This document shows, in pieces, positions 17,024 to 25,828 of a stretch of DNA of 64,000 nt. The position numbers and the translations under genes were made by a program. A model generated the notes under the pieces. That model had not been told where the DNA came from. It was given only the letters and a program-made list of their open reading frames with translations, and did no database searches. Origin of the DNA: DATAEE01 sp963725145. Its GTDB lineage: Bacteria > Acidobacteriota > Vicinamibacteria > Vicinamibacterales > 2-12-FULL-66-21. Positions within the stretch are counted from its first letter, which is position 1; each line of letters begins with the position of its first letter. The stretch is taken from positions 868,001 to 932,000 of the forward strand of contig CAVRXL010000013.1 of assembly GCA_963725145.1 (NCBI GenBank). The letters run 5' to 3'.

Positions 17024-17458
17024 ATGAGACGTGTTTCGCTTGCTGTCCTGGTCACGACGCTCGCCGCCGGCTACGCGTTAGGCGCTGCCTTTCATACCGC
17101 GCCTGGCATCGCCGCGCAGACTGGGGGGCGCATCTTCGAGATCCGGACCTACTACACGCATGAAGGGAAGCTGGACGCCCTCAACGCCCGCTTTCGCACC
17201 CACACGGTGCGGCTCTTCACGAAGCACGGCATGACCAACGTCGGGTACTGGACGCCGCAGGACGGGCCGATGGCCGGGAACACGCTGATCTACATCCTTG
17301 CGCACGACAGCCGGGAGGCCGCCAAGAAGAGCTGGGACGCCTTCCGCGCCGACCCGGACTGGCTGAAGGCCAAGGGGGAATCGGAGGCGGGCGGCCCGAT
17401 CGTCAGCAAGGTCGATTCGGTGTTCCTGCAGGCGACGGATTACTCGCCGTTGAAATAG
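17024..17458 (+). CDS. Secreted NIPSNAP-family protein
   Basis: A 144-residue protein with a signal peptide (residues 1-31) and one NIPSNAP domain (ferredoxin-like fold): FEIRTYYTHEGKLDALNARFR, then VGYWTPQDG, then LIYILAHDSREAAKKSWDAF (each shown in part). Function unclear. It directly follows the YdcF-like gene and precedes an exported esterase by 9 nt, so the three may be co-transcribed. Confidence 0.85.
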   Translation: MRRVSLAVLVTTLAAGYALGAAFHTAPGIAAQTGGRIFEIRTYYTHEGKLDALNARFRTHTVRLFTKHGMTNVGYWTPQDGPMAGNTLIYILAHDSREAAKKSWDAFRADPDWLKAKGESEAGGPIVSKVDSVFLQATDYSPLK

Positions 17459-17467
17459 CGCGCCCAG

Positions 17468-18349
17468 ATGAAACATCTCTTCATCCTGACGCTTGCCTCG
17501 AGCCTCGCGCTTCTCGATCCCGCCAGTCTTCAGGATGTGTCGCGTCCCGCGCCCGCGCCCCTGTGGCCGGGCGGCGCTCCCGGCGCGGTTGGATCGGGAC
17601 CGGAGGACACGCCAACCATCTCGCTGTATCGACCCTCGGGCGCCTCGAGTGGCGCGGCGTTCGTCGTGTGCCCGGGCGGCGGCTACACCCGTCTCGCCGA
17701 TCATGAAGGTCACAACGTTGCCGTCTGGTTGAACAGCATCGGCGTGACCGCCGTCGTGCTCAAATACCGGCTGGGGCCGCGATACCGGCATCCGGCGCCT
17801 CTCCAGGATGTCGCCCGCGCCATCCGAACGGTCCGGGCCCGGGCAAAAGAGTGGAACGTCGACCCCGGCCGGATCGGCGTCATCGGCTTTTCGGCCGGCG
17901 GGCATCTGGCGTCGACCGTCGCCACGCAGTTCGACGCCGGCACCCAGGCCGCCGCGGATGTTGTCGATCGAGTCAGCAGCCGGCCCGACCTGGCGGTGCT
18001 CGCATATCCGGTCATCTCGATGGAGGAAACGATCGCCCACGCTGGTTCCCGGACCAATCTCCTGGGTCCCAATCCATCCGCGGATCTTGTTCAGGCGCTG
18101 TCGAGCGACCGTCGGGTCACTTCTCGCACGCCGGCGACCTTCTTGTTCCATACGGCGGATGACGCCGGCGTGCTGGTCGAGAACAGCCTTCGGTTTGCGG
18201 CGGCGCTCCGCGCGGCGAAGGTGCCGTACGAGCTGCACGTCTTCGAGACGGGCCGTCACGGGGTCGGGCTTGCGCTGGACAATCCGGTGTTGAGCGCCTG
18301 GCCGCGCCTGCTCGAGAGCTGGCTTCGCGCGAGGGGATTCGTCAAGTAA
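17468..18349 (+). CDS. Secreted alpha/beta-hydrolase (acetyl-xylan esterase / BD-FAE-like)
   Basis: A 293-residue esterase with a short signal peptide. The oxyanion region is CPGGGYTRLADHEG, the nucleophile elbow is GFSAGGHLAS, the acid is in HTADDAGV and the histidine in GRHGVGLAL. This order matches the bacterial esterases often found near xylan or pectin loci, which remove acetyl or feruloyl groups from polysaccharides. With GH44 and UxuA-like genes 3-5 kb away it may belong to plant-polymer breakdown. Confidence 0.82.
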   Translation: MKHLFILTLASSLALLDPASLQDVSRPAPAPLWPGGAPGAVGSGPEDTPTISLYRPSGASSGAAFVVCPGGGYTRLADHEGHNVAVWLNSIGVTAVVLKYRLGPRYRHPAPLQDVARAIRTVRARAKEWNVDPGRIGVIGFSAGGHLASTVATQFDAGTQAAADVVDRVSSRPDLAVLAYPVISMEETIAHAGSRTNLLGPNPSADLVQALSSDRRVTSRTPATFLFHTADDAGVLVENSLRFAAALRAAKVPYELHVFETGRHGVGLALDNPVLSAWPRLLESWLRARGFVK

Positions 18350-18382
18350 CACTGAGACCAGCCAGGTCGTGAGGACCTTCCA

Positions 18383-18649
18383 ATGCACTCGAGTCAGGCG
18401 ACAGTGATCGGTTTCATCGGCGTTGCCCTGCTCCTGGTCGCGTTTCTCCTGAATCTGTTTCGATACGTCCGCGCCGAAGGCTTTTCGTATTCGCTGCTCA
18501 ACTTCGTCGGAGCGGCGCTGGCGGGCTACTCTTCATATCTGATCTCATTCATGCCATTCGTCGTGCTGGAAGGCGTGTGGGCGGCGGTTGCGGGCGCCGG
18601 CCTCGTCAGGCTGGCACTGAAAGGGCAGACCGCGATCGGTCCGCATTGA
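18383..18649 (+). CDS. Small CBU_0592-like membrane protein
   Basis: An 88-residue protein with three membrane helices (about 7-25, 34-52, 56-76) and the FNLFR/L-NF-G pattern of CBU_0592-type proteins (FLLNLFRYV, LLNFVGAALAGYSS). Function unknown. Confidence 0.7.
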   Translation: MHSSQATVIGFIGVALLLVAFLLNLFRYVRAEGFSYSLLNFVGAALAGYSSYLISFMPFVVLEGVWAAVAGAGLVRLALKGQTAIGPH

Positions 18650-18660
18650 GGGAGGGAGCC

Positions 18661-19215
18661 ATGCGGCGCGTTCGTTACGCGGTGGCGTCGAGCCTGGACG
18701 GCTACATCGCCGGGCCCAAGGGGGAAGCCGACTGGATCATCATGGATCCGGATATCGACTTCACGGCGATCTTCAAGGAGTTCGACACGTTCCTCATCGG
18801 CCGGCGGACGTTCGAAGCGATGGGCAAGGCGGGGCAGGGCTCATCGCCCGGGACAAAGACATTTGTCTTTTCCAGCACGCTCCGACAACAGGACTACCCA
18901 AAGGTGACGATCGTCGCCCCGGACAAGGCGGCGGAAACGGTGAGCGCGCTGCGGGCCGCGCCGGGCAAGGACATCTGGCTGTTCGGCGGCGGCCAACTTT
19001 TTCGGAGCCTTGCGGAAGCGGGGCTGGTCGACACGGTGGAGGTCGGCGTGATCCCGGTCCTCCTCGGCGGCGGAATCCCGCTCTTTCCGCCGCCTGCCCC
19101 GCAGATGACGCTGAAGCTGACGAAGCATCGGATCTACGAGAAGACGGGCATCCTCGGACTCGAGTACGCCATCGCGCCGCCTGCCGCGAAGGGCCGGCCG
19201 AAGAAGCGTCGATAG
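18661..19215 (+). CDS. Dihydrofolate reductase / RibD C-terminal family protein
   Basis: A 184-residue protein of the RibD-C/YyaP branch: YAVASSLDGYIAG at the N-terminus, DTFLIGRRTFEAM (NADPH-binding region), KDIWLFGGGQLFRSL, and VIPVLLGGGIPLFP. Probably an NADPH-dependent reductase of unknown substrate rather than true DHFR. ATG 18661 follows GGGAGGGAGCC. Confidence 0.88.
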   Translation: MRRVRYAVASSLDGYIAGPKGEADWIIMDPDIDFTAIFKEFDTFLIGRRTFEAMGKAGQGSSPGTKTFVFSSTLRQQDYPKVTIVAPDKAAETVSALRAAPGKDIWLFGGGQLFRSLAEAGLVDTVEVGVIPVLLGGGIPLFPPPAPQMTLKLTKHRIYEKTGILGLEYAIAPPAAKGRPKKRR

Positions 19216-19217
19216 AA

Positions 19218-19793
19218 TCAGTCCTTCAAGAGGGCCTCGATGCGGCGATCGGGGATGAGCCACATCAGCGCGACAGAGGCGTAAATGGCGTCCGAGATCC
19301 ACTGATTGACGAACGCAAGCGGGATCGCGAGCGCGTACGCGCCGAAGGACACTTTCCCTTTGAAGTCCCGCCCGACAGCCCTGGCGAGCCTCGACTGCCG
19401 GCCATGATGCGAGATGATCGCGCTCTGGAGAATCACGTAGGCGAGGCCGGAGCCGAGCAGCACCACGCCGTAGACGGCCGTGGGCAACGGCGCGAAGTGG
19501 TTCTCGCCCATCCATCCGGTCACGAACGGCACCAGCGACAGCCAGAACAGCAGGTGCGTGTTCGCCCAGAGGATCCGGCCGTTGATCCGCTCGGCCGTCT
19601 GGAGCATGTGGTGATGGTTGTTCCAGTAGATCGCGACGAACACGAAGCTCATGACGTAGGTCACGAAGACCGGCAGCAGCGGCCGGAGCGCGGCCAGGTC
19701 CGCGCCGTGCGGCACCTTCAGCTCCAGCACCATGATGGTGATGATGATGGCGATGACGCCGTCGCTGAACGCCTCCAGGCGGCCTTTGCTCAT
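19218..19793 (-). CDS. TMEM175 / DUF1211 family membrane protein
   Basis: A 191-residue protein with the RxxxFSDGV signature near the N-terminus (RLEAFSDGVIAIIIT), six hydrophobic segments and HHHML in the loop after helix 2. Bacterial TMEM175 proteins are potassium channels in which the FSD motif lines the gate; channel activity here is inferred from family. It converges on the RibD-C-like gene with a 2-nt gap. Confidence 0.85.
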   Translation of the reverse strand: MSKGRLEAFSDGVIAIIITIMVLELKVPHGADLAALRPLLPVFVTYVMSFVFVAIYWNNHHHMLQTAERINGRILWANTHLLFWLSLVPFVTGWMGENHFAPLPTAVYGVVLLGSGLAYVILQSAIISHHGRQSRLARAVGRDFKGKVSFGAYALAIPLAFVNQWISDAIYASVALMWLIPDRRIEALLKD

Positions 19794-19841
19794 CGGGGGG
19801 CTCCGTGGGAGGATGGACGGGTTTCACCGAGGGCCTGTTTC

Positions 19842-20978
19842 ATGATGAGAACGCTCCTGCTCCTGTATCTTGCGCTCGGGGCCGTCAGTCTTGCGCCCCT
19901 CGCAGGGGCGGGCCTCCAGCCGCGCGCCACGCGCGCCGCAGAGTATCCCACGCCGGTTCAGGGAGACTTCGTCGTCAAGAGCTTCCGGTTCGCGTCCGGC
20001 GAGACCCTGCCGGAGCTCCGGCTGCACTATCGGACGATCGGGACGCCAGCGCGCGACGCGCAGGGCGTCGTCCGGAACGCGGTCCTCATCATGCACGGCA
20101 CCGGCGGGACAGGGAACCAGTTCCTGCGCGCCGACTTCGCCGGTGAGCTCTTCGGCGCCGGCGCGCTCCTCGACGCCACGCGGTACTTCATCGTACTGCC
20201 TGACGGCATCGGGCACGGGCAGTCAAGCAAGCCGAGCGACGGGCTTCGTGCCCGCTTTCCCCGCTACGGCTACGCCGACATGGTCGAAGCCCAGTACCGG
20301 CTGCTCACCGAGGGGCTCGGCGTCAACCACCTGCGGCTCGTGATGGGCACGTCGATGGGCGGCATGCACACCTGGGTGTGGGGCGGACGCTACCCCGATT
20401 TCATGGACGCGCTCATGCCCCTGGCCAGCCTGCCCACGCAGATCTCCGGCCGCAACCGCGTCTGGCGGCGCATCGTCATCGACGCGATCCGCAACGACCC
20501 GGAGTGGCGCGGCGGGGCCTACACGGTTCAGCCGCAGAGTCTTCGCACGGCGCAGGGCCTGTTGTATCTCATGAGCAGCAACCCGGTCCTGCGCCAGGAG
20601 CAGATGCAGACGCTCGCCGCGAGCGACGCCGCGTTCGACGGGTCGCTCGCCTCGTCGCTGAAGACCGGCGACGCGAACGACCTGCTCTACCAGGTCGAGG
20701 CGTCGCGCGACTACGATCCCGGCCCGAACCTGGAGAAAATCCGGGCGCCGCTCATCGCCGTCAACTCGGCGGACGATCTCATCAACCCGCCAGAGCTCGG
20801 CATCCTGGAGCGCGAGGTCAAACGTGTCCGGAACGCGAAGGCGGTGGTCCTCCCATTGAGCCCGGAGACGCGCGGCCACGGATCGCACACGGTCGCGGTG
20901 TTATGGAAACGGTATCTGGAGGAACTGCTCGCATCGTCCGCACCTACTTCCCAATCGAATGACAGGAGGCATCCATGA
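19842..20978 (+). CDS. Secreted alpha/beta-hydrolase, MetX-like
   Basis: A 378-residue protein with signal peptide (about residues 1-32). The fold resembles homoserine O-acetyltransferase: nucleophile in MGTSMGGMHTW, acid in NSADDLINPPE, base histidine in RGHGSHTV. MetX itself is cytoplasmic and this one is exported, so a hydrolase role is likelier than methionine synthesis. ATG 19845 is equally possible. Long upstream in-frame sequence lies opposite the TMEM175-like gene and is not coding. It overlaps the DUF1579 gene by ATGA. Confidence 0.8.
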   Translation: MMRTLLLLYLALGAVSLAPLAGAGLQPRATRAAEYPTPVQGDFVVKSFRFASGETLPELRLHYRTIGTPARDAQGVVRNAVLIMHGTGGTGNQFLRADFAGELFGAGALLDATRYFIVLPDGIGHGQSSKPSDGLRARFPRYGYADMVEAQYRLLTEGLGVNHLRLVMGTSMGGMHTWVWGGRYPDFMDALMPLASLPTQISGRNRVWRRIVIDAIRNDPEWRGGAYTVQPQSLRTAQGLLYLMSSNPVLRQEQMQTLAASDAAFDGSLASSLKTGDANDLLYQVEASRDYDPGPNLEKIRAPLIAVNSADDLINPPELGILEREVKRVRNAKAVVLPLSPETRGHGSHTVAVLWKRYLEELLASSAPTSQSNDRRHP

Positions 20979-21520
20979 AGAAGCAGCTCGTGGCGTATGG
21001 AGTCGCGGCGGCGGTGCTGTGCGGCACCGTGTCCGTCCTCGCCCAGGCGCCGCCGACGCCGAAGCCCGGCCCGGAACATAAAGTGATGGAGTACTTCATT
21101 GGAAAGTGGACCGGGCAGGCGGAGGTCAAGCCCGGACCGTTCGGTCCAGGCGGCAAGATGACGTCGACCGACACGTGCGAGTGGTTCTCCGGCGGTTTCC
21201 AGGTCATATGTCGGAATGAAAACGCCGGCGTGATGGGGAACATGAAGGGGCTCGGCATCATGAGCTACAACGCCGGAGACAAGGCGTACAACTTCTACAT
21301 CATCGACAGCATGGGCGTCTCCGAGCTGTCGGCTGGCACCAAGAGTGGCAACACATGGACGTTCACGGCCGATTCGGTCTTCGGGGGAATGACCTTCAAA
21401 TCTCGGTACACGATCGTGGAAGCATCGCCGACCTCGTACACGTTCAAATGGGAAATGTCTCAGGACGGCACGAAGTGGGCGACGGTCGTGGAGGGCACAA
21501 CGAAGAAATCCGGCACGTAG
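20975..21520 (+). CDS. Secreted DUF1579 family protein
   Basis: A 181-residue protein with signal peptide (cut near VLAQA) and a DUF1579-type beta-barrel domain: LxYFIGKWTG at the start, GFQVICRNENA, then strands such as KAYNFYIIDSMG and SYTFKWEMSQDG. Such proteins probably bind small lipophilic molecules. Translationally coupled to the hydrolase upstream. Confidence 0.8.
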   Translation: MKKQLVAYGVAAAVLCGTVSVLAQAPPTPKPGPEHKVMEYFIGKWTGQAEVKPGPFGPGGKMTSTDTCEWFSGGFQVICRNENAGVMGNMKGLGIMSYNAGDKAYNFYIIDSMGVSELSAGTKSGNTWTFTADSVFGGMTFKSRYTIVEASPTSYTFKWEMSQDGTKWATVVEGTTKKSGT

Positions 21521-21523
21521 CCG

Positions 21524-21557
21524 GCCCGCCGGGGCGGGCGAATGATTCGGCCCGCCC
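21524..21557 (+). terminator. GC-rich alternative hairpins between DUF1579 and the sigma factor gene
   Basis: GCCCGCC (21524-21530) can pair with GGCGGGC (21533-21539), and the same GGGCGGGC can pair with GCCCGCCC (21550-21557). Two mutually exclusive stems lie between two operons. No T run, so either a terminator or an attenuator-like structure. Confidence 0.35.
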
Positions 21558-21592
21558 CATCGTCTAACGGTCATGTTGGGTCGGCAGCCGGC

Positions 21593-22222
21593 ATGACCAC
21601 TTCCGTGGACGACAAAACCCTCACGCGTCGACTCCTCGCCGGGGACGAGCCGGCGTTCGAGGAGTTCTTCGCCGCCTACTTCCCGCGGCTGTTCCGCTTC
21701 GCGCTGCCGCGCGTCGGCGGCGATGAGGACGCGGCCGAGGAGGCGACGCAGGCGGCGCTCGTCAAGGCGATCGAGAAGCTCCACACGTATCGCGGCGAGG
21801 CGGCGCTCTTCACCTGGCTCTGCGCGATCTGCCGCAACGAGATCGTCACGATCCAGCGCCGCGTGTACCGCGAGCCGGCTCTGACCCTCGTTGAAGACGC
21901 GCCGGAGATTCGCGCCGCGCTCGAGGCCCTCGCGACCGACGCGCCAGGGCCCGAGGCCGCGCTTCACGCCGCCGAGCTGGCGCGGCTCGTTCAGGTGACG
22001 CTCGACTGCCTGCCTCGGCACTATGCCTCCGCGCTCGAATGGAAGTACATCCACGGCCTCGCCGTCCGCGAGATCGGAGGGCGCCTCGGCCTCGGGCCGA
22101 AAGCGGCCGAGTCGCTGCTCGCCCGGGCGCGTGAGGCTTTCAGGGAAGGATTCGCGTCGCTGACCGGCGGCTGGCCGCTGCCGCTCGCGGCCGGAGATCC
22201 GGATCCCGACGTGCAGCCATGA
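21593..22222 (+). CDS. RNA polymerase sigma factor (ECF type)
   Basis: A 209-residue ECF sigma factor. Region 2 is at about residues 20-85 (FEEFFAAYFPRLFRFALPR, DAAEEATQAALVKAIEKL, FTWLCAICRNEI). Region 4 is at about 130-185 (LPRHYASALEWKYIHGLAVREIGGRL in two parts). ATG 21593 is preferred to 21542, which lies in the hairpin region. The stop overlaps the FecR-like gene by 4 nt. It should direct transcription in response to the membrane partner downstream. Confidence 0.88.
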   Translation: MTTSVDDKTLTRRLLAGDEPAFEEFFAAYFPRLFRFALPRVGGDEDAAEEATQAALVKAIEKLHTYRGEAALFTWLCAICRNEIVTIQRRVYREPALTLVEDAPEIRAALEALATDAPGPEAALHAAELARLVQVTLDCLPRHYASALEWKYIHGLAVREIGGRLGLGPKAAESLLARAREAFREGFASLTGGWPLPLAAGDPDPDVQP

Positions 22223-23151
22223 TCCAAGACAAAGACGACAACGCGCTCGCGGGATTGCTGCGGCTGGCGGGGCCGCCGAAAGCCATCGCCGCCGATCGGA
22301 CGGCGCGCGTGCGCCTGTCCGTGCGGCGCGCCTGGGACGCGCGGCTCGAAGCGCGCACCAGACACCGGCGGCTGGTGACGGCCATCCTGGTTCCCGCATT
22401 CGCGGCTCTCATGATCGTGGTCCTCAGGTTCCCGTCGCGCGAACCGGCGAGGCCATCGGTTCCGGTGGGCCGGTGGGTGTCGACCGGAGCGGCCATCAAC
22501 ACAGGCGAGATGCTGGAGACGGGGCCGACTCTCCGCACGGCGGTGCTTCTCGGCGACGGCACTTCCATCCGCGTCGATCGGCTGACGAAGCTGCGTGTCC
22601 ACTCGAGCCGCGGCTTCGAGCTCCTCCAGGGGGCTGTGTACGTCGACAACGGCGGGGTCGAACGGCCGTCGATTGAAATCCGGACCTCGCTCGGCAGCGT
22701 GCGGGACATCGGCACGCAGTTCGAGGCTCGGCTGACGGGCTCCCGTTTCCGCGTGCGCGTGCGTTCGGGAGTCGTGGAGGTCAACGACGGCCGCGAGACG
22801 GTTTCAGGGGGCGCGGGCATCGAGATCACGGCTGGAGCGGGTCCAATGCTGCGTGGTCGGGCGCCGGTGTACGGGCCCGAGTGGGACTGGGTTGCGGAGG
22901 CTGCGCCCGGTTTCGACATCGAAGGGCGCACGCTCGCGGCGTTCCTGGCGCACGCGAGCCGTGAACACGGCTGGACGTTGCGCTACGCCTCGCCGCTCGT
23001 AGAGCGCACGGCCGCGGAGACCGTGCTGCACGGATCGATTGACGGCCTTTCGGCAGAGGATTCGCTCGCGACGGTGGTCCCTGCCTCGGGCCTGCGCTAC
23101 ACCCTGGGTGACGGTCTGCTGACGCTGTCGGAATCCGGTCGCAAACAATGA
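22219..23151 (+). CDS. FecR-domain membrane protein (putative sigma regulator)
   Basis: A 310-residue protein with a soluble N-terminus (1-48), one membrane helix (about 54-72) and a FecR domain with VRTSLGSVRDIGTQFEARL-like strands (about 150-200). The C-terminus (about 230-305) has the beta-alpha pattern of an STN module (RTLAAFLAHASREHGWTL). In FecR systems such a protein relays the receptor signal to the sigma factor. Overlaps both neighbours by 4 nt. Confidence 0.83.
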   Translation: MIQDKDDNALAGLLRLAGPPKAIAADRTARVRLSVRRAWDARLEARTRHRRLVTAILVPAFAALMIVVLRFPSREPARPSVPVGRWVSTGAAINTGEMLETGPTLRTAVLLGDGTSIRVDRLTKLRVHSSRGFELLQGAVYVDNGGVERPSIEIRTSLGSVRDIGTQFEARLTGSRFRVRVRSGVVEVNDGRETVSGGAGIEITAGAGPMLRGRAPVYGPEWDWVAEAAPGFDIEGRTLAAFLAHASREHGWTLRYASPLVERTAAETVLHGSIDGLSAEDSLATVVPASGLRYTLGDGLLTLSESGRKQ

Positions 23152-25673
23152 GGCGTCTCGGGCTGGCCGCCGCTCTCGCGCTCGCGCTGACACTCGCGTA
23201 CGAACCGGCCGGCGCACAGGAAGTGCGCGGTCCGTATGCTGGCCGCCCCCTGGCCGACGTTCTCAAGGATCTGCAGCGGAGCGGTCTCCGCATCGTCTCC
23301 AGCTCCAGTGTCGTCCGTCCGGACATGCGCGTGAAATCCGAGCCGACGGCGCGCGACGCGCGGCAGATTCTCGACCAGATCCTCGCGCAGCACGGCCTGA
23401 CGACCGAGAAAGGGCCGGGGGGCGCGCTGATCGTCGTCCGCGCGCCAGCGACGAGCGCCGATCGGCCGCCCGGCGCCGGGACGAGCGGCGGCGCCATCAA
23501 AGGGCGCGTGCTGGATGCCTCGACGGGCGCGCCGCTGGCCGGCGTCGTCGTCCAGGTCATCGGGACGCCGCTCGAAACGCGCTCGGACACCGAGGGACGC
23601 TTCGAGCTCACTGGCGTCGCGGCGGGCCGTCATACGCTGTTTGTGTCGATCGTCGGCTACGCCCTGACGCGCCGCGACGTTGACGTCACGGCCGGCGGCA
23701 CCCTCGAGATCACGATTCCCCTGTCTCCCGGTACGGGCACCTACACTGAGCAGGTTACCGTGAGCGCAGGGCGGTTCGCGACGCGCGAACCGGCGGCGCC
23801 CGCCGAGATGACGCTCGGCAGCGGCGACCTGCAGAACCTCCGCGGCGTGCTCGCCGACGATCCGATGCGCGCCGTGCAGACCCTTCCCGGGGTTGCCACT
23901 GGCGACGACTTTCGCAGCGAGTTCTCCGTGCGGGGATTGGCCTTCCGGAACGTCGGCGTCTCGATCGACGGTGTGTCGACACCCTGGCTCGTGCACGCCG
24001 TGTACGGCAGGGAGACAACGGGATCGGTAGCGATGATCAACAGCGACGTGCTGGATCAGGCAACGCTGCTCGCCGGGGCCCATCCGCGACGCCTCGCGGA
24101 CCGTGCCGGCGCCGAGCTCGATTTCACGATGCGGGCGGGATCGCGCGAGCGGTTCGGCTTGCGCGGCGCCGTCAGCGGCACCAACGCGTCGGCCGTTCTC
24201 GAGGGTCCGCTGGGACGGGCCGGCCGTGGCTCGTGGATCGGGTCGATTCGGCAGAGCTATCTCGATCTGCTCATCGAGGCGGTAGACAAGGGCACCGCGT
24301 TCGGATTCACCGATGCGCAGGCGAAGCTCGTGTATGACCTGAGCTCGCGGCAGCGGGTCGATTTCACCGTCATCGCCGGCCGGTCCCGGCTGGAAGAGCA
24401 GCAGGAAGGAAGCTCAGGGCCCAACTCGCTCGATTACGCGATCAACCGGAGCGCGATGGCGAACGCCAGCTGGCGCTCGACGTTCGGCGCCGGCGTCGTC
24501 CTCATGCAGCGGGCATACTTCGTCCATCACACGTTCAGAAACGTGGGGGTCTTCGGTCAGGAGCAGGGTCGCGGCACCGATCGAGAGCTGGCGTACAAGG
24601 CGGACGTGTCGCTCTCGCGCTCACCCTCCGCGCTCCTGGAAGCGGGCGCTCACGTCCTTCAGCTCGATGGCACGCAGCGTCTGTCTGAGTTCGGCCTGGT
24701 GCCCGGTGGCGTGACCCCCACAGGTGTCGATGAATACGATGACCGGGGCTGGCAGCACTCCGCGTACGCCCATCTGCAGTGGAACCCTGTGGCCAGCCTC
24801 ACGATCGCACCCGGCGCGCGGTTCTCGCACCAGACGATCGTCGACCGGGACGCGTTCTCCCCCTGGCTCCTGACCGAGTGGCGCGTCTCGTCCGCCTGGA
24901 GCGTCCGGCTCGCGGGCGGCATCTCACATCAATACCCGGACATCGCGCAGGCTCTCGGACCCGGCGGATCGGCCCTGCTCGAGACCGAGCGGGCCGAGAC
25001 GATGGACGTCGCGATCGAGCATCGGATCGGGGAGACCGTTCGGTGGCGCGTGGGCGCGTACGCCCGGCAGGATCGTCGGTTCCTTCGCCTCGAGGACAGC
25101 GAGGATCGTCTGGAGGACGGCGAAATCGTGCGGCCGATCGGCCCCGGCGAGTGGCGCAACGCGCTCGAAGGAACCGCACGCGGCGTCGAGCTGATGGTGC
25201 AGCGCCAGAGCCCCGAGGGGCTGTCGGGATGGGTCGCGTACGCGTACGGCCGCACGCAGTACGACGATCGAACGACCGGAGAGCGGTTCTGGGGGGATTT
25301 CGACCAGCGCCACGCGGTCAGCCTCTATGCGCAATATCGGCTCACGGATCGCACCGCCTTCCTCGCCAAGCTCCGCGCCGGCTCGAACTTTCCGATCCCG
25401 GGCTACCTCGAACAGCGAGGCGACGCCTATTTCGTCACAGAGGACCGTAACCTGGCTCGGCTGCCGTCCTACGCGCGGTTGGACCTGCGGGCGAATCGGG
25501 TGTTCAACTACGACAAGCGGCGGCTCACGCTCTTCGTCGAGGTGCTGAACGTCCTGAACCGGACCAACGCCCGGCCGTCCGGCTATTTCGTCCGGCCGAC
25601 GGGCGAGGCTCTCGGCGTGACGGAGACGCTCTTCCCAATCCTGCCTTCCGCCGGCATCCTGATCGAGTTCTAG
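23148..25673 (+). CDS. TonB-dependent receptor with STN and carboxypeptidase-like N-terminal domains
   Basis: An 841-residue outer-membrane receptor. Signal peptide 1-23; STN domain about 25-100 (GRPLADVLKDLQRSGLRIV), as in surface-signalling transducers; CarboxypepD-reg-like domain about 118-200 (GAIKGRVLDASTGAPLAGV); plug about 225-330 (SVRGLAFRNVGVSIDGV); beta barrel to a C-terminal phenylalanine (GILIEF). The STN domain together with the upstream sigma and FecR genes supports ligand-induced regulation of its own operon. Ligand unknown. Confidence 0.87.
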   Translation: MRRLGLAAALALALTLAYEPAGAQEVRGPYAGRPLADVLKDLQRSGLRIVSSSSVVRPDMRVKSEPTARDARQILDQILAQHGLTTEKGPGGALIVVRAPATSADRPPGAGTSGGAIKGRVLDASTGAPLAGVVVQVIGTPLETRSDTEGRFELTGVAAGRHTLFVSIVGYALTRRDVDVTAGGTLEITIPLSPGTGTYTEQVTVSAGRFATREPAAPAEMTLGSGDLQNLRGVLADDPMRAVQTLPGVATGDDFRSEFSVRGLAFRNVGVSIDGVSTPWLVHAVYGRETTGSVAMINSDVLDQATLLAGAHPRRLADRAGAELDFTMRAGSRERFGLRGAVSGTNASAVLEGPLGRAGRGSWIGSIRQSYLDLLIEAVDKGTAFGFTDAQAKLVYDLSSRQRVDFTVIAGRSRLEEQQEGSSGPNSLDYAINRSAMANASWRSTFGAGVVLMQRAYFVHHTFRNVGVFGQEQGRGTDRELAYKADVSLSRSPSALLEAGAHVLQLDGTQRLSEFGLVPGGVTPTGVDEYDDRGWQHSAYAHLQWNPVASLTIAPGARFSHQTIVDRDAFSPWLLTEWRVSSAWSVRLAGGISHQYPDIAQALGPGGSALLETERAETMDVAIEHRIGETVRWRVGAYARQDRRFLRLEDSEDRLEDGEIVRPIGPGEWRNALEGTARGVELMVQRQSPEGLSGWVAYAYGRTQYDDRTTGERFWGDFDQRHAVSLYAQYRLTDRTAFLAKLRAGSNFPIPGYLEQRGDAYFVTEDRNLARLPSYARLDLRANRVFNYDKRRLTLFVEVLNVLNRTNARPSGYFVRPTGEALGVTETLFPILPSAGILIEF

Positions 25674-25690
25674 GCCTGCCATCCAGCGCA

Positions 25691-25696
25691 TATAAT
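25691..25696 (+). promoter_or_regulatory. Consensus -10 box TATAAT upstream of the serine hydrolase gene
   Basis: A perfect TATAAT 18 nt after the receptor stop. No good -35 box is visible. If used, transcription would start near 25703 and give a leader of about 125 nt containing the hairpin at 25782-25805. Confidence 0.4.
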
Positions 25697-25781
25697 CCCC
25701 ACGCTGGGCCACACGCCACGGCGTACCGAGCAAGACCCCGGTGATCGAATCAGCGCGCCGAGCGCGAGCGAGGCGTGGTAG

Positions 25782-25805
25782 GCGCTGGGGGTGGGGCCCC
25801 AGCGC
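25782..25805 (+). other. Leader hairpin before the serine hydrolase
   Basis: A 9-bp perfect stem GCGCTGGGG / CCCCAGCGC with loop GTGGGG, followed by an A-rich run and then the ribosome site. It could protect or regulate the mRNA 5' end. It is not a terminator, because A bases and not T follow the stem. Confidence 0.35.
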
Positions 25806-25828
25806 AAAGAAAAAAATGTGAGGTAATC

